A DNA stretch of 64,000 nt, from assembly GCA_002943765.1 (NCBI GenBank), contig PQWQ01000018.1, positions 1 to 64,000 of the forward strand, given 5' to 3'. Source of the stretch: Psoroptes ovis (lineage: Eukaryota; Arthropoda; Arachnida; Sarcoptiformes; Psoroptidae). This document shows positions 27,499 to 38,262 of the stretch, piece by piece. How positions within the stretch are numbered: the stretch's first letter is position 1; each line of letters begins with the position of its first letter. A model generated the notes under the pieces. The model saw only the letters and a list, made by a program, of their open reading frames with translations. It made no database searches and was not told where the DNA came from. The position numbers and the translations under genes are program-made.

Positions 27499-28704
27499 AT
27501 GGGAAACATTTGTTTTTGTTTGGATTATTGTGATGATTTAGATGATATTGTGAATGATCGCAATGATCATAATGGTCAAAATCAAACAAATCAATTGAAT
27601 GTTGATGGTTTTCAATTCAATAATGGTTATAATAAAGATTATTATAATAATTATCAATTATATCAATTATTACACAACAACAACAATAATCAAACACAAA
27701 ATGATTCAAAACCAAAATGTATACGACCATTTACAATTAGTCGTATATCATCAATACAGTTATCACCGGAATCACGATTATATCGTGATCAATCATTGAA
27801 AAAAACATCGAATGGTTTAGATATTAATTGTAAACATATTAGTTTAAATGATTTAAAGCTATATATTGAAAATGAATTATCAACCGAATTGGTTGAACGT
27901 ACAAAAATTAATCATGAAAATATTGAAACAAATAAAATAATACAAAATTTTTATATAACAAGTTTTGGTGGTGTTACGTTGAAAACATTGAAAACAAATC
28001 AAATAAATCTATTACTGAATGCAACAATTGATTTACCATTGATTGATTTTCCAAAAAATTATACGATTAATGAAAAATCGATGAATACAACGGCAACAAC
28101 AACAAAGACAACAACAGCTAAAAGAAAACATCAACAAACGAACAATAATCAATCGAAAAAATTGAATAAAAATGAATTACAACAACAACAACAACAACAA
28201 CAGCAGCCACATTCAAATTATCAATCGTCATACACATCACCATCATCAACAACATCAACGTCGCCATTACAATTAGAAACATTACGTATACCGATTACAA
28301 TGAAAGAATCGAAAACACTGAAATTATATTTAAATGATGTTGCCGATAAAATACATGAAAATTATCTGAAAAATGGTAATACATTAATATATTGTTATGA
28401 TGGTACAATCAATTCAATCGTTTGTGCTATCGGATATTTGCTCAAATATACCGATTTATGGCTATCCGAAGCAATATTACATATGAAATATACTAGAAAA
28501 AGTTTTGATTCATATTTGATTGATAATAATTTTTTTAATTTAAACACAAATTATTGTAAACAACAACAACAGCAGCAAAAACATCAAATTAATAATAGTA
28601 ATAATGATGATAATAATAAAAATAATAATTTAATATTTGGTACATTTCATAAATCGATATTGAAATTTGCACAAAAACATGGAAAAAATGATTTAATCGA
28701 TTAA
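27499..28704 (+). CDS. DUSP14/18/21-like dual-specificity phosphatase relative, predicted pseudophosphatase
   Basis: A single-exon protein of 401 residues. Residues 145-355 follow the atypical dual-specificity phosphatase fold: IIQNFYITSFGGVTLKTL, then INLLLNATIDLP, then LKLYLNDVADKIHENYLKNG, then the active-site strand and loop and a LSEAILHMKYTRKSF helix. The loop reads YCYDGTINS at residues 298-306. The nucleophile position Cys299 is kept, but the preceding His is Tyr and the Arg that binds phosphate is Asn305; no Asp sits at the usual general-acid place. It probably binds phosphoproteins or is otherwise non-enzymatic (inference). The N terminus MGNICFC fits N-myristoylation at Gly2 plus palmitoylation at Cys5/Cys7, hence membrane attachment. 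A Thr/Gln-rich insert (about residues 195-258) and a Q/N-rich segment near the C terminus are unusual. The next gene starts 588 bp downstream on the same strand. Confidence 0.75.
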   Translation: MGNICFCLDYCDDLDDIVNDRNDHNGQNQTNQLNVDGFQFNNGYNKDYYNNYQLYQLLHNNNNNQTQNDSKPKCIRPFTISRISSIQLSPESRLYRDQSLKKTSNGLDINCKHISLNDLKLYIENELSTELVERTKINHENIETNKIIQNFYITSFGGVTLKTLKTNQINLLLNATIDLPLIDFPKNYTINEKSMNTTATTTKTTTAKRKHQQTNNNQSKKLNKNELQQQQQQQQQPHSNYQSSYTSPSSTTSTSPLQLETLRIPITMKESKTLKLYLNDVADKIHENYLKNGNTLIYCYDGTINSIVCAIGYLLKYTDLWLSEAILHMKYTRKSFDSYLIDNNFFNLNTNYCKQQQQQQKHQINNSNNDDNNKNNNLIFGTFHKSILKFAQKHGKNDLID

Positions 28705-29292
28705 TTTTCTTTTTCTCAAATAAAACCAACAAGACGCAGCAATCAATTGAATTTTTGTGGATAGAAAAAAAATTTTTATTTTTGTTTTCTTAGTTATAAT
28801 AAATAATGATGATAATAATTGAAAATATTTGAAAATTTTTGAAAAAATTTGAAAATAAAAATTTAAAAGCTTTCTGCGCTCGACCGGCTACCACCAGGCG
28901 CCCCGATGATAACGATTTGCTATGCAAAGACAATTGCCAAGTAGAGTGCAAAGTGTTCATAATTCAAATAGATTTTTTCAAGCGAAAATCGATTAGATTT
29001 TTGTGTATGGAAAAATTATGAATAAATTGTTCTCGCTTTGAATGAAATTCAAATTTTTCAAATTTTGCCTCACTGTTTATGGTGTAATTTGCCATAATTT
29101 TCCAATTATCGATTGAATTTTCGTAGAAATCTCAATCAAAATTTCATTTTTCCTTGAATTGTTTTTATGAGTTTATCATATATAAAGGGTTAAGATTTTG
29201 TTTATTTTGAATTTTTTTTACGGCCATAATTGGATTTTGATTGCCTTCCCATTATCAGAAATAATTTATTTAATTAATAAATTTATAAAAAA
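28705..29292. other. Intergenic region with a GC-richer patch
   Basis: This separates the DUSP-like and SDR genes. A patch at about 28868-28950 is clearly less AT-rich (GCGCTCGACCGGCTACCACC) and open on the plus strand for 60 codons. It resembles no protein I recognise and may be a repeat remnant. Confidence 0.5.
28719..28724 (+). promoter_or_regulatory. Candidate polyadenylation signal AATAAA (DUSP-like gene)
   Basis: The first AATAAA hexamer, 14 nt after the DUSP-like stop codon. Supported by position only. Confidence 0.4.
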
Positions 29293-30243
29293 ATGTCAAT
29301 AAAATTTGATTTCACCAATAAAGTTGTGCTGATAACTGGTTCAAGTTCAGGCATTGGTGAAGCGATTGCTAAACGTTTTGCTGAATACAATGCACACGTA
29401 GTGATAACTGGACGTTCACGTGAACGTATCAGACGCGTTGCTGATGAATGTCAACAATTATCGCCGAATAATTTGAAACCATTGAAAATTGTTGCAAATT
29501 TAACCGATGATAATGATATTAAACATTTACTACGTTCAACAATCGATATGTTTGGCCGTTTGGATGTATTAATAAATAATGCTGGTTATGCACGAATTAC
29601 ATCAATCAATGATCCAGCATCGCTGGAATGTTTTGATGAAATAATGCGTTTAGATGTTCGTGCTGTTGTTAATTTAACGTTGATGGCCGTACCATATTTA
29701 GAACAAACACGTGGCAATATTGTTAATATTTCTAGTACCGTCTCATTGAAACCGGTAATACGACAACGGAAATGTTTTCACAAAATTAAATGATTTAATT
29801 TTATTCTTCTTTTTCTGAATAGTTAGTCGGATTCTATGGATATTGTATGTCTAAAGCAGCTATCGATATGTTTACACGTGTTATTGCGCTGGAACTTGGT
29901 CCAAAAGGTATACGTGTTAATTGTATAAAGTAATGATAAATCTTAGAAAATTACTTTTGATAACAATCTAATTTATTTCTTTTTGAATCAATTCAAAATC
30001 CGATTCAGTCCTGGTGGTGTACAAACAAATTTTCTATCAGCAATCGGTTGGAATCAACAACAAGTTGAACAACAAGAAAATTATCTTCGTCAATCATCAC
30101 CGATAGGATTATTCGGTGAACCCATGGATGTTGCTAATCTTGTTATATATGTTTGTTCGGATAATGCAAAATTTATGACCGGTAGTTGCTTGCTGATCGA
30201 TGGTGGTATATTGTACAGTTCGCTAACGTTGGCCGAAACCTAG
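29293..30243 (+). CDS. Classical short-chain dehydrogenase/reductase (FabG-like), three exons
   Basis: The exons are 29293-29754, 29823-29929 and 30009-30243, with introns of 68 and 79 nt (GT-AG), giving 267 residues, the usual length for classical SDRs. The nucleotide-binding motif TGSSSGIG is near residue 15, followed by NNAG, the catalytic serine strand NISS, and the Tyr/Lys pair in YGYCMSKAA. The second splice rebuilds Asn in RVNCINPGGVQT, which confirms the join. Arg residues after the second beta strand (TGRSRERIRR) favour NADP(H), by family rule. It should be an oxidoreductase acting on a carbonyl or alcohol; the substrate cannot be told from sequence. It is closest in style to the glucose-1-dehydrogenase/3-oxoacyl reductase-like SDRs common in invertebrates. 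No organelle-targeting peptide is visible. Confidence 0.9.
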
Positions 30244-30483
30244 GTGATTCAATGATCATCTTCCAAATCGATGGATTGATCAAGAAATAAGAAAAAATCT
30301 CAACCTCAAAACCTCAACATGAAGTATTTCAAGTCACAAGGAACAATTTAGCGATTGGCAGCAGCAGTTTGCGCAAGCTTTAATCATTATTCGAGCCCAA
30401 AACTCTTGGCGACGACGATAAATTTAGAAAATCGATTTTCTGAAATTTTCTGTACCCGAAATTTTTGAAACAATTTAAATTTC

Positions 30484-30489
30484 AATAAA
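30484..30489 (+). promoter_or_regulatory. Candidate polyadenylation signal AATAAA (SDR gene)
   Basis: A canonical hexamer about 240 nt after the SDR stop codon. Positional evidence only. Confidence 0.35.
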
Positions 30490-31437
30490 ATAAACATCGC
30501 CAACCGTCGACGACGATAATCATCAATTTATTCACTTTTTATGAATTTTTTTCGAAATTTTTTTGATACATTTTTTTTAGGGTCGTCGGGTTTTGTCCCT
30601 TTGTTCTGAATCCTTTTTGTGTTCCAAAAACCCTTTCACTTGATAATAGCCGCATCGGGTTAATCATAATAATGATAACGATTATGATGATGATGATAAT
30701 GGCCATAAACATCAGCCATGTACACACATGCACGCACACACACACACACACCACAAATAGACATACATAGATCCATGGATCCATGGACCCGTAGACAACA
30801 ATAAACAAAAAAATGAAATAATAATCTTTAAACTATTAAACAGATGAAATATAAATAAATAAAAGTTTTCCATCATTTTTTTCGGTGCATCAACCAACCA
30901 TCTATCTTTGTATGAAAATCAACATAATTCATCAAAATGTATCATTAAAAATAATAATGGTAAATGGATAAAGCCAAACAACGACAAACGAGCCAGTGAA
31001 ATCTGAATGGTAAATGATGTGAAAGCGAATGATGAAGAATTTATTTTCTGTTATTTTGGACCAAATACATGAAAACAAATATGAAAATCAATAAAATAAT
31101 TTTATATTTTTCTGGAAAAAAAAATAAAATAATAATTTGAACCTCAGTAAACTTTTTATTTCGGAATCGTTTTTCGGAATATTTCGTAATATTCCGAGTA
31201 ATGATTATTTCAGATTTTAACTAAAGTTGAATTGTGAATTGAATAACCGTCTGTAACCGAAAATATGAGGTCAAATTCGGTGCTGAACACATCGACCAGA
31301 GAGGGTGAAAATGAAGGGGAAGACATTAAATGGCAAAATGGCAAAGTCGAAAAGTAAAATGAAAAGAAATATAAAAGTGGCCGGAAAAAGGTCAAAAGTT
31401 GCCACTTGGACCATTCGAGATTCCGAAATTGCGAGAT

Positions 31438-31472
31438 AATTGCAATGTGTTTCACACTTGCACATTGCAATT
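31438..31472. repeat. Short hairpin, perfect 12-bp stem
   Basis: AATTGCAATGTG at 31438-31449 is exactly complementary to CACATTGCAATT at 31461-31472, with an 11-nt loop. The stem extends about four more pairs as RNA if G-U wobble is allowed. At about 43 nt it is short for a pre-miRNA. Confidence 0.45.
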
Positions 31473-31860
31473 GTTTCAAATGTTTCCATCAACGATCAAT
31501 GGCCATTTTCATTTTCGGATGCTTTGCATCTTCTCGGCTACAAATCGATGGAAAAGTTTTCCCGAAATTTTTATTATTTAATTTAATTCATCATCATCAT
31601 CATCATTATCATTATTATCATTATTATTATTATCGTCGTCGTCGTTGTTATTATTATTATTATTCACCATTAAATGATGGAAATTATCATTTGAATTTTT
31701 TTCACTCATTTTATTTTATTTCGTATTTTGTCTATTCGGTATATTTAAATAATAACAATGTAACGATGATTGTTATTCTTTGTTGAAATTTTGATATCAT
31801 CAGCCATACATAGATTACACATTACCAAGCACACACGCTTACACACACACATCCATTATT

Positions 31861-32070
31861 ATGATTGTCAAAGTTTTGTATTTTATATTTTTGGTTGTTC
31901 TTCTTTCGCTTTACAATGGTTGCTCAAATAGGGTCAGTATTGTATATCAGTTTCGGCGATTCATTGTTTACACCATCAACAATGTGCCCAAAAAATGTGT
32001 AGAAATTCACTTATGTACATATCCATACTTTGGTTTCGATAAATGTATTGTTGAATATTGTTTTCATTGA
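31861..32070 (+). CDS. Possible small secreted cysteine peptide
   Basis: A single open frame of 69 residues that I do not recognise as a family. It begins with a good signal-peptide pattern (MIVKVLYFIFLVVLLSLYNG, cleavage plausible near residue 20-23). It ends in a mature-looking segment with cysteines at 46, 52, 62 and 67 (C-x5-C-x9-C-x4-C) plus Cys21. Codon choice is more varied than in the surrounding AT-driven frames. It could be a small secreted defence-type or signalling peptide, or a chance frame. No intron is needed. It is isolated: the nearest supported genes are 1.6 kb upstream and 6 kb downstream. Confidence 0.3.
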   Translation: MIVKVLYFIFLVVLLSLYNGCSNRVSIVYQFRRFIVYTINNVPKKCVEIHLCTYPYFGFDKCIVEYCFH

Positions 32071-32553
32071 TATTTTTGAAGCCAAGAACAATGATAATGA
32101 TGATAATAATAACAATGGAAACAAGTCAAGATTTGTTGTAGTTATTCTTAACAAGTTTCTTGAGTCAAGTTTCTTCAAAAATAAATCAATGTAAACAAAC
32201 AATGTTGAATATACGATTCAATTGATCCATTGAAATTTAATGGATTCCATTTTCAATTCAATTCAAAAACGAAATGAATCAATGAATCGATGAATCAATG
32301 GAAACAAAGAAACAAATCGACGATGTTCAAAATTCATAAATAAACAAAGATGTGTGTGTAAATTTTGTATACATTTTCATTACAAATTGAATGTGAATGA
32401 ATATATGAATCTTGACCGATTGAATTTGAATCACGGAAAGAAAACAACTTGGAAATCGAAACATATATGTTTCAATCGAAGAATATTCTTTACACAAACA
32501 AGTTTGTTTCGATTATAAATCAAAATATTTTTTGTTTGAAAAACTTACGCACG

Positions 32554-32569
32554 AACTTTTCGGGACAAT
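32554..32569. mobile_element. Solo end of the short TIR element (copy K)
   Basis: AACTTTTCGGGACAAT matches the family right end with one inserted G. I could not find a convincing partner end within about 120 bp. Confidence 0.35.
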
Positions 32570-35500
32570 TTTGGGGAAAAATAATTTAAATTATAGAATC
32601 ATGAAATCATGGAATTTATTGATGGAAAAAAATTGTAATGAATCGTAATGCGATTCGTTTCTTGCCATTTGATCACGAATATTCAATACGAATATATTCA
32701 AGAATGATTCAATGAAAGTGACTTCATAGTTTTGCTTGCAAAATCCAAGGGTCGATATTAAAGCCTTGAATGACCCCGAAAAAATGATTAATTTATGTAC
32801 TACAAAAGTTTCCATTTTCGCTCTCGCATTGAAACATTGACCATAAAGGAATATGCATTGTTTATAGAATTTTACAATACAATTTTTTAATCGATAAAGA
32901 ATGGACAACAACAACAGCAGCAGCGAAAATAATGGTCATTTTATACTGAGAATGATGCTGGAGCTGATGATGTTAAATAATCATTAAATTTATTTAATTT
33001 TTCCATTTTCATTTTTTATTATTAATCGTTTTCATTATTCAAAGTGAGTGAAATAATTTTTCATTATTCTTTGAAGATAAATTAAATTTGTAAAAAAACA
33101 AAAAATGAAAATTAATCCTAAAATGTCAAAAATTTAAATGATTAATTAATCATTGAATCTATTTTAAATTTATTTTGATAACACATACAGATATAGGGAG
33201 AAAAAAATGAAAATAAATCATGTAAAAATCAGAAAGAACCGGCTTTTTAAAAGAATTCGAAAAAGATAGTGATAAAGAGCAAAGAAAACCCGTTGATGGG
33301 TCGAAATGCCGTTCATGATTGACGCATATTGGCACCAATTAATCTGCGGATAATTGCATAATTCGCAGTCAATACGTATTTGCGAATCACTTCGACTTTC
33401 AGATTATTAATCACGAGTATTTTACCGGTATTACCGGATATTTCTTGAAAATTACCGGAATATCAAAGCCCCGGTTTTGAATATCAGAGCCCAAAGAGTC
33501 CATAGTCTGAAAAATACCGCCCCTTAAAAGCCTAAAGAGTGTGGAGATATAAAAAAATGGCCAAAATGTCCAAAATGTCTTTGAAATAAATAAATGAAAA
33601 AAATGCCAAACATTTTTCATCAAAAACTGACACTGTCAAACCGATAATAATTCAATGGGTCAAAAAATGTTTTTTGAGAAAAAAAACTGAATAAATTCAT
33701 TAATTAAATGTTTCATTCATTTGTAATTTATTATAATTTTACAACAATAACAGTTTTATAACAGATTTTACAATGTATTACATTACAATTATACGAGTAT
33801 GATGTATTTATTTTCTTGTTCGAATATGTTCTCATTTGACACAGAATCAAAGAAGAAAACATATTTACATCCAAAACAAAACAGAAATATATCATATATC
33901 ACAACAAATGATTTATAATTTCATAATTTTTCACTGATTCATTCATTCATTCATTCAAATTCATTTGAGAATCGTTGTTGATTGTTGTTTGGTTGGCGAG
34001 TGAATCAATTGAATCTGCGAAGCGATTTCCATCAACAACAACAGCGATTTGACCATTTCGCACCCGACCAAAGTCCAAACGAGTTGTGTTTTTCCATAGT
34101 TTTTCAAGAACCATTGAACAAGCGGCGCCTTGTGGGCGCCTGTCGAGTCCAAAGTGTTTATGTTGTTTGAAATATTTCTTGTTTTTTCTTCAAATTTTGA
34201 CATGGAAAATGTTTTTCCCCGTTTGCCAACTAACACAATGGATGATGATGATGATGTATTTGAAATGAAATTCAATTTGATTTTGATTCATTGTATTCAA
34301 TTTTTTATTATTTCAAATTCAATGAGATTAACCGGTTTACAATGCTGAAAACGATATGGTCTTTTATTTATTTCTGCTTATTTAGCACAACCCGAATTCG
34401 GGTTCTCGAGTATTTCGACCATTTTTTGATTCGAAGAAAAAAAGTTGACAGCTTTTAAACGATGTTAAAATGAAAGAGGGAAAAATTTCCTACTGTGAAG
34501 TTCTTAAAACAATGTAGGAAAAACGAAATCACAAATAAATCAAAACTGTCCAGATTATTGAACGGGGTATTTACTCATAATTTACTGATGGATGGCCGCT
34601 TCAAATTCACTGATAAATGGCCATTTAACTTTAAGGCCATTCGGGTTTTACAGGGCTGCGCTGGACGGCGGCTCATGGAAGCGTTTTGCCGCTTTGAATC
34701 AGGGGTATCTAATTATAATTCATCAAGGATCTCTGCCTCGTAACTCTATCTTTGTTCCGAAATTTTCTGTCCTCCGTTCGCCCTTCTCTCGCTCTGAAAT
34801 TCTGGTCTTCCATTTCACCATCTCCAACGATTTTGTTTTGTTCTTCCAAAATTCTTACCCCTCATAAATGTGGTCCCCGTTCGGTATTCAAGATTCTCGA
34901 GAAAACAATTCCAAAAAGCCAAGAAAAACAATGGAAATTATCACCATTTCAAACAAAAAAATTGGCCATTGTTTCAAGTTCAGTAATTGAATATCATTTA
35001 TCATTTCATAATGTTTTTCTGCTTTATCCAATTTCTTACAACAACAAAATTTGTCACAATTTCTTCTTGTCATTTGTGTTGTTGTATTGTATTGTATATT
35101 CTGGTGAATAATGATTATAATAATTTCGCCGAAAAAAAATGAATTTGACAAATTTGTAAATTACTTTATTTCATTCAATTATTTCACTCATTTTCGAGTG
35201 AGAAAAATAAAAAAAAATAATTTCAAATTATTATTCTTCTAAATTATTTTTGAAATGTTGCTTTTAAAATCGATTCTCCTTCATCATCCCTCTGCTAGGC
35301 TCCCCAGCTCTCTTGCACTACTGCAGCAGAAACTAACGGGCAATTTTATCAATGACAAGATAACACGGGAAGCTGCTGATAAATAGATGTTTATCAATGC
35401 TATTTTTTCGTTCTATTCAAGATTAACTACTTATTAATACCTGAGTCAGAACGATTTGAGTTTATCGTTGATCTTTAACCATCATTATCATGGTTATCGT

Positions 35501-35644
35501 TGAATTCTTTGATCGATGTTATTATCATTATCATCAACAACTTATGATGGGCAGCCGAAGAAATAAGGATGATAATAATGATAATATCAATGATTTAACC
35601 AAAATAGACACAGATTCCACCAAGAATATTCTGAAAATCGGCAA

Positions 35645-35704
35645 AGAATACCACCCAGAATACGGCTCAAAATATCTGCCAGAATATGGCGCAAGAATAT
35701 ACCA
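35645..35704. repeat. 12-bp-unit minisatellite, about five units
   Basis: Successive 12-nt units such as AGAATACGGCTC, AAAATATCTGCC and AGAATATGGCGC repeat five times. In the plus frame 35490-35747 they encode a tetrapeptide repeat, EYHP-EYGS-KYLP-EYGA. Whether that 85-codon frame is a gene is unknown. Confidence 0.55.
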
Positions 35705-36761
35705 ACATCGATACCTTAACAATGATAATCGAAGAAGAAACAATTGATTGATACATACATTATTCAAAACATCTATTGAACATTATACTTGATGAATGAA
35801 TGAATGAATTTATTTTGACCAAATGAAACAAAAAAAACAATTCAGATAAGACCATGAAAACAATCATCATTATTGACGACAATCATTATTTATTATTTTT
35901 TGCCATCGCTACAAATGATGATAATATGAATGTATCAATGAATTATGCAAAGTTAAAATATGGAAAAATCAAAGTTTTTCGAATCGATTATCATTGTTTT
36001 TTTTCATAATGATAATGATGATAATGGTCATAACAAAAATAATGGTAAAGTTGATGGTCATTCACCATGGATTGTTGTTGTTGTTTATGGCAAATTTTTG
36101 TTTTTTGTTGGACCCGATTTCCATATTTTTCTTCCGCATCCATTGCCATGGATATTATATTGAATGATGGATGATTTTTCGTTTTCTTTTTTACTCATTT
36201 TCGATTATATTCACAGACATCTTTAGCAGCAGTCTAAGATGTTGAAGATTCATCAAGATTCATGTCATCTGGCCACTGGTTTCGGTGACCGTTTGGATTT
36301 TTAAGGGAAGTTTTTCCCGAATTCTTTGTTGTTCTTCGTCAATGACCGGTTCATTTGAAGATATCATTCGCATGAGAATCTTTGTTATGTTCACGAATCA
36401 TTTGTTCAACCGTATTTCATTGCGAAAAAATTACTCATTGAATTTTGAACATTTCGGTGAGTTTTAAAGCGATTTCTCTAGCCTTTTGACGAGAATTAAT
36501 CGCCATTGAACCAATGAATAAATAAATAGAACGGAATAAGTAGAAACAATAGAAAATTATTCGAAAGGGTTTATGTAAATCATTATTTACGCGTCATTAT
36601 AATTGTATAAATCCATGTACCAGATTTTGAAATAATAAGATTATACGCATACAAAAAAAGCTGCAAAAAATATGCTTTGTTTCGTTTTAAGAGAAAAAAA
36701 TTTGAATTAAATTTTTCAACTCTCAAAATTTCAAATAAAAAACTTTAAATTATCCAAAATG

Positions 36762-36835
36762 ATTGGCCGAAAAATTTTTGCCGATTTTCACATGAACATT
36801 CTGCTGTTCCACCGGCAACAACTTTTCGGACAACT
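36762..36835. mobile_element. Short TIR element copy L
   Basis: The left end ATTGGCCGAAAAATTTTTGCC and right end AACTTTTCGGACAACT give 74 bp. Confidence 0.7.
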
Positions 36836-37665
36836 CAAATGTTCATATATGTAAAATTATTTATTATTTACTCGAATTTTATCGTTTTTTTACGGTTTAC
36901 ATTTTTGACATATATTATTCTAAGCAATTTACAAAATATTCTGAAGCATATTTAAGGTATTTACCCGTATTTGCATGAATTTTGTTACAATGAAAAATAG
37001 ATGAATAAAATGAATATTAATGAATAAATAATTATACAGAAAACGGGACCTTACAAAGCATATAATTCATTGTCAAAATACGTGTATTTGGTGCCTGGTG
37101 TATGGGTGATGCATGGGTGGACGGGATAGGGCCCAAAGAGGACCCAAAGGGTACCATGAAAGGTGTATTATAGGCGTAAAAGTGTGTGACTTGTTTTTAT
37201 TTGTATTTGTTCTGTTGAATATATTGGGTTCTATACACGAAGTAAAGGTTATTATTCTTGATTCATGAAATTGTTTTCTAAGGTTTTTTGTTTATTCATT
37301 ATTTTTTGGATCAAATTTTTCCATTTTTCTAGGAAACCAAAGAACCAAAGTACAGATAAAATGAATTACAATAATCAAAATAACGATTGAGCACTGTTCA
37401 AGCAAAAAAGATTTATATCCTCTCTTCTTCATCAAAAAGTCTAAAATGAAATGGAATGAACTCAATGATATAAATAAATATGAATGAATGTAAAAGAAAT
37501 GATGATGATGTCTTTGGAGAATTCTTGGAAAAAATGAAATTTTTCAAAAACAGAGAATCTTCGAATAATTTTTCTTAAAAAAAAAAAAAAATATGAAATG
37601 AAATGAAAATATGATTTCACTTGTCATCAATATGTCAAATAAAAATTTTTGATACAATACGATTG

Positions 37666-37775
37666 GATTGTACGGAAAAATTTGTACGAAAATTGAACCA
37701 AACTCGAAACAAATTTCAAAGTTTGACAGCTGTGAGCTGGATTCAAATTTTTCAGAACAAACTTTTCGTACAATC
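37666..37775. mobile_element. Short TIR element copy M (longer variant)
   Basis: The ends GATTGTACGGAAAAATTTGT and AAACTTTTCGTACAATC are 110 bp apart, about 35 bp more than other copies. Both ends share a C-to-A/G-to-T change (GTACG/CGTAC), so the pairing was preserved. Confidence 0.65.
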
Positions 37776-37809
37776 TTTGAAAATGTATGAAGAAATTCTT
37801 GAAAAATTA

Positions 37810-37834
37810 TGATAATAATAATAATAATAATAAT
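37810..37834. repeat. (AAT)n microsatellite
   Basis: About eight trinucleotide units, non-coding. Confidence 0.8.
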
Positions 37835-38262
37835 GAAAAATATGAAAGTATTTACATTTTTTATATTTGTATGTATTTCTGTGTATTTGGGTTTGTGTTT
37901 CTATGTGTTAGTATGTTTACAATACTCATATACAAGAATTAATGGAAGAATTTTCAAAGAATTTTTCAAAAATATTTTTTCTGGGTGACAATTTGATGAT
38001 TTTTCTTTCTAAAAAGAATATTCTTCATGGTTATAAATGAATATAAATAAACAATACGAAGAATTCGAAAGAATGAATCAAGAATGAATGAAGAATATTC
38101 TTTTGAATTTAATTCTTTGGATTTTTGCTTTTTCCCCAAGTTCAATGAATCATTTTCAAACATTGAAAAATTTTGAAACGAATTCTGTCAAATGTCACTT
38201 GTTTTTTTGCTATTGGAATATTTAATCTTCATTATTATTATGATGATGATGATGATTATGAT

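Larger units (their letters stand above)
30244..38262. other. Mostly non-genic stretch
   Basis: Apart from a possible small secreted peptide (31861-32070), I see no supported gene. It holds a solo element end (32554-32569), element copies L and M, a perfect 12-bp hairpin (31438-31472), a 12-bp-unit minisatellite (35645-35704), and GC-richer patches near 34020-34160, 34600-34700 and 37080-37170 that match nothing I recognise. Confidence 0.55.

Noticed and set aside
12165..30795. Similar GGGTCCATGGATC motifs at 12177-12189 and 30776-30788 (opposite orientation)
   Set aside because: The shared core is only about 13 bp and partly palindromic; the flanking resemblance is from CA/TG repeats.
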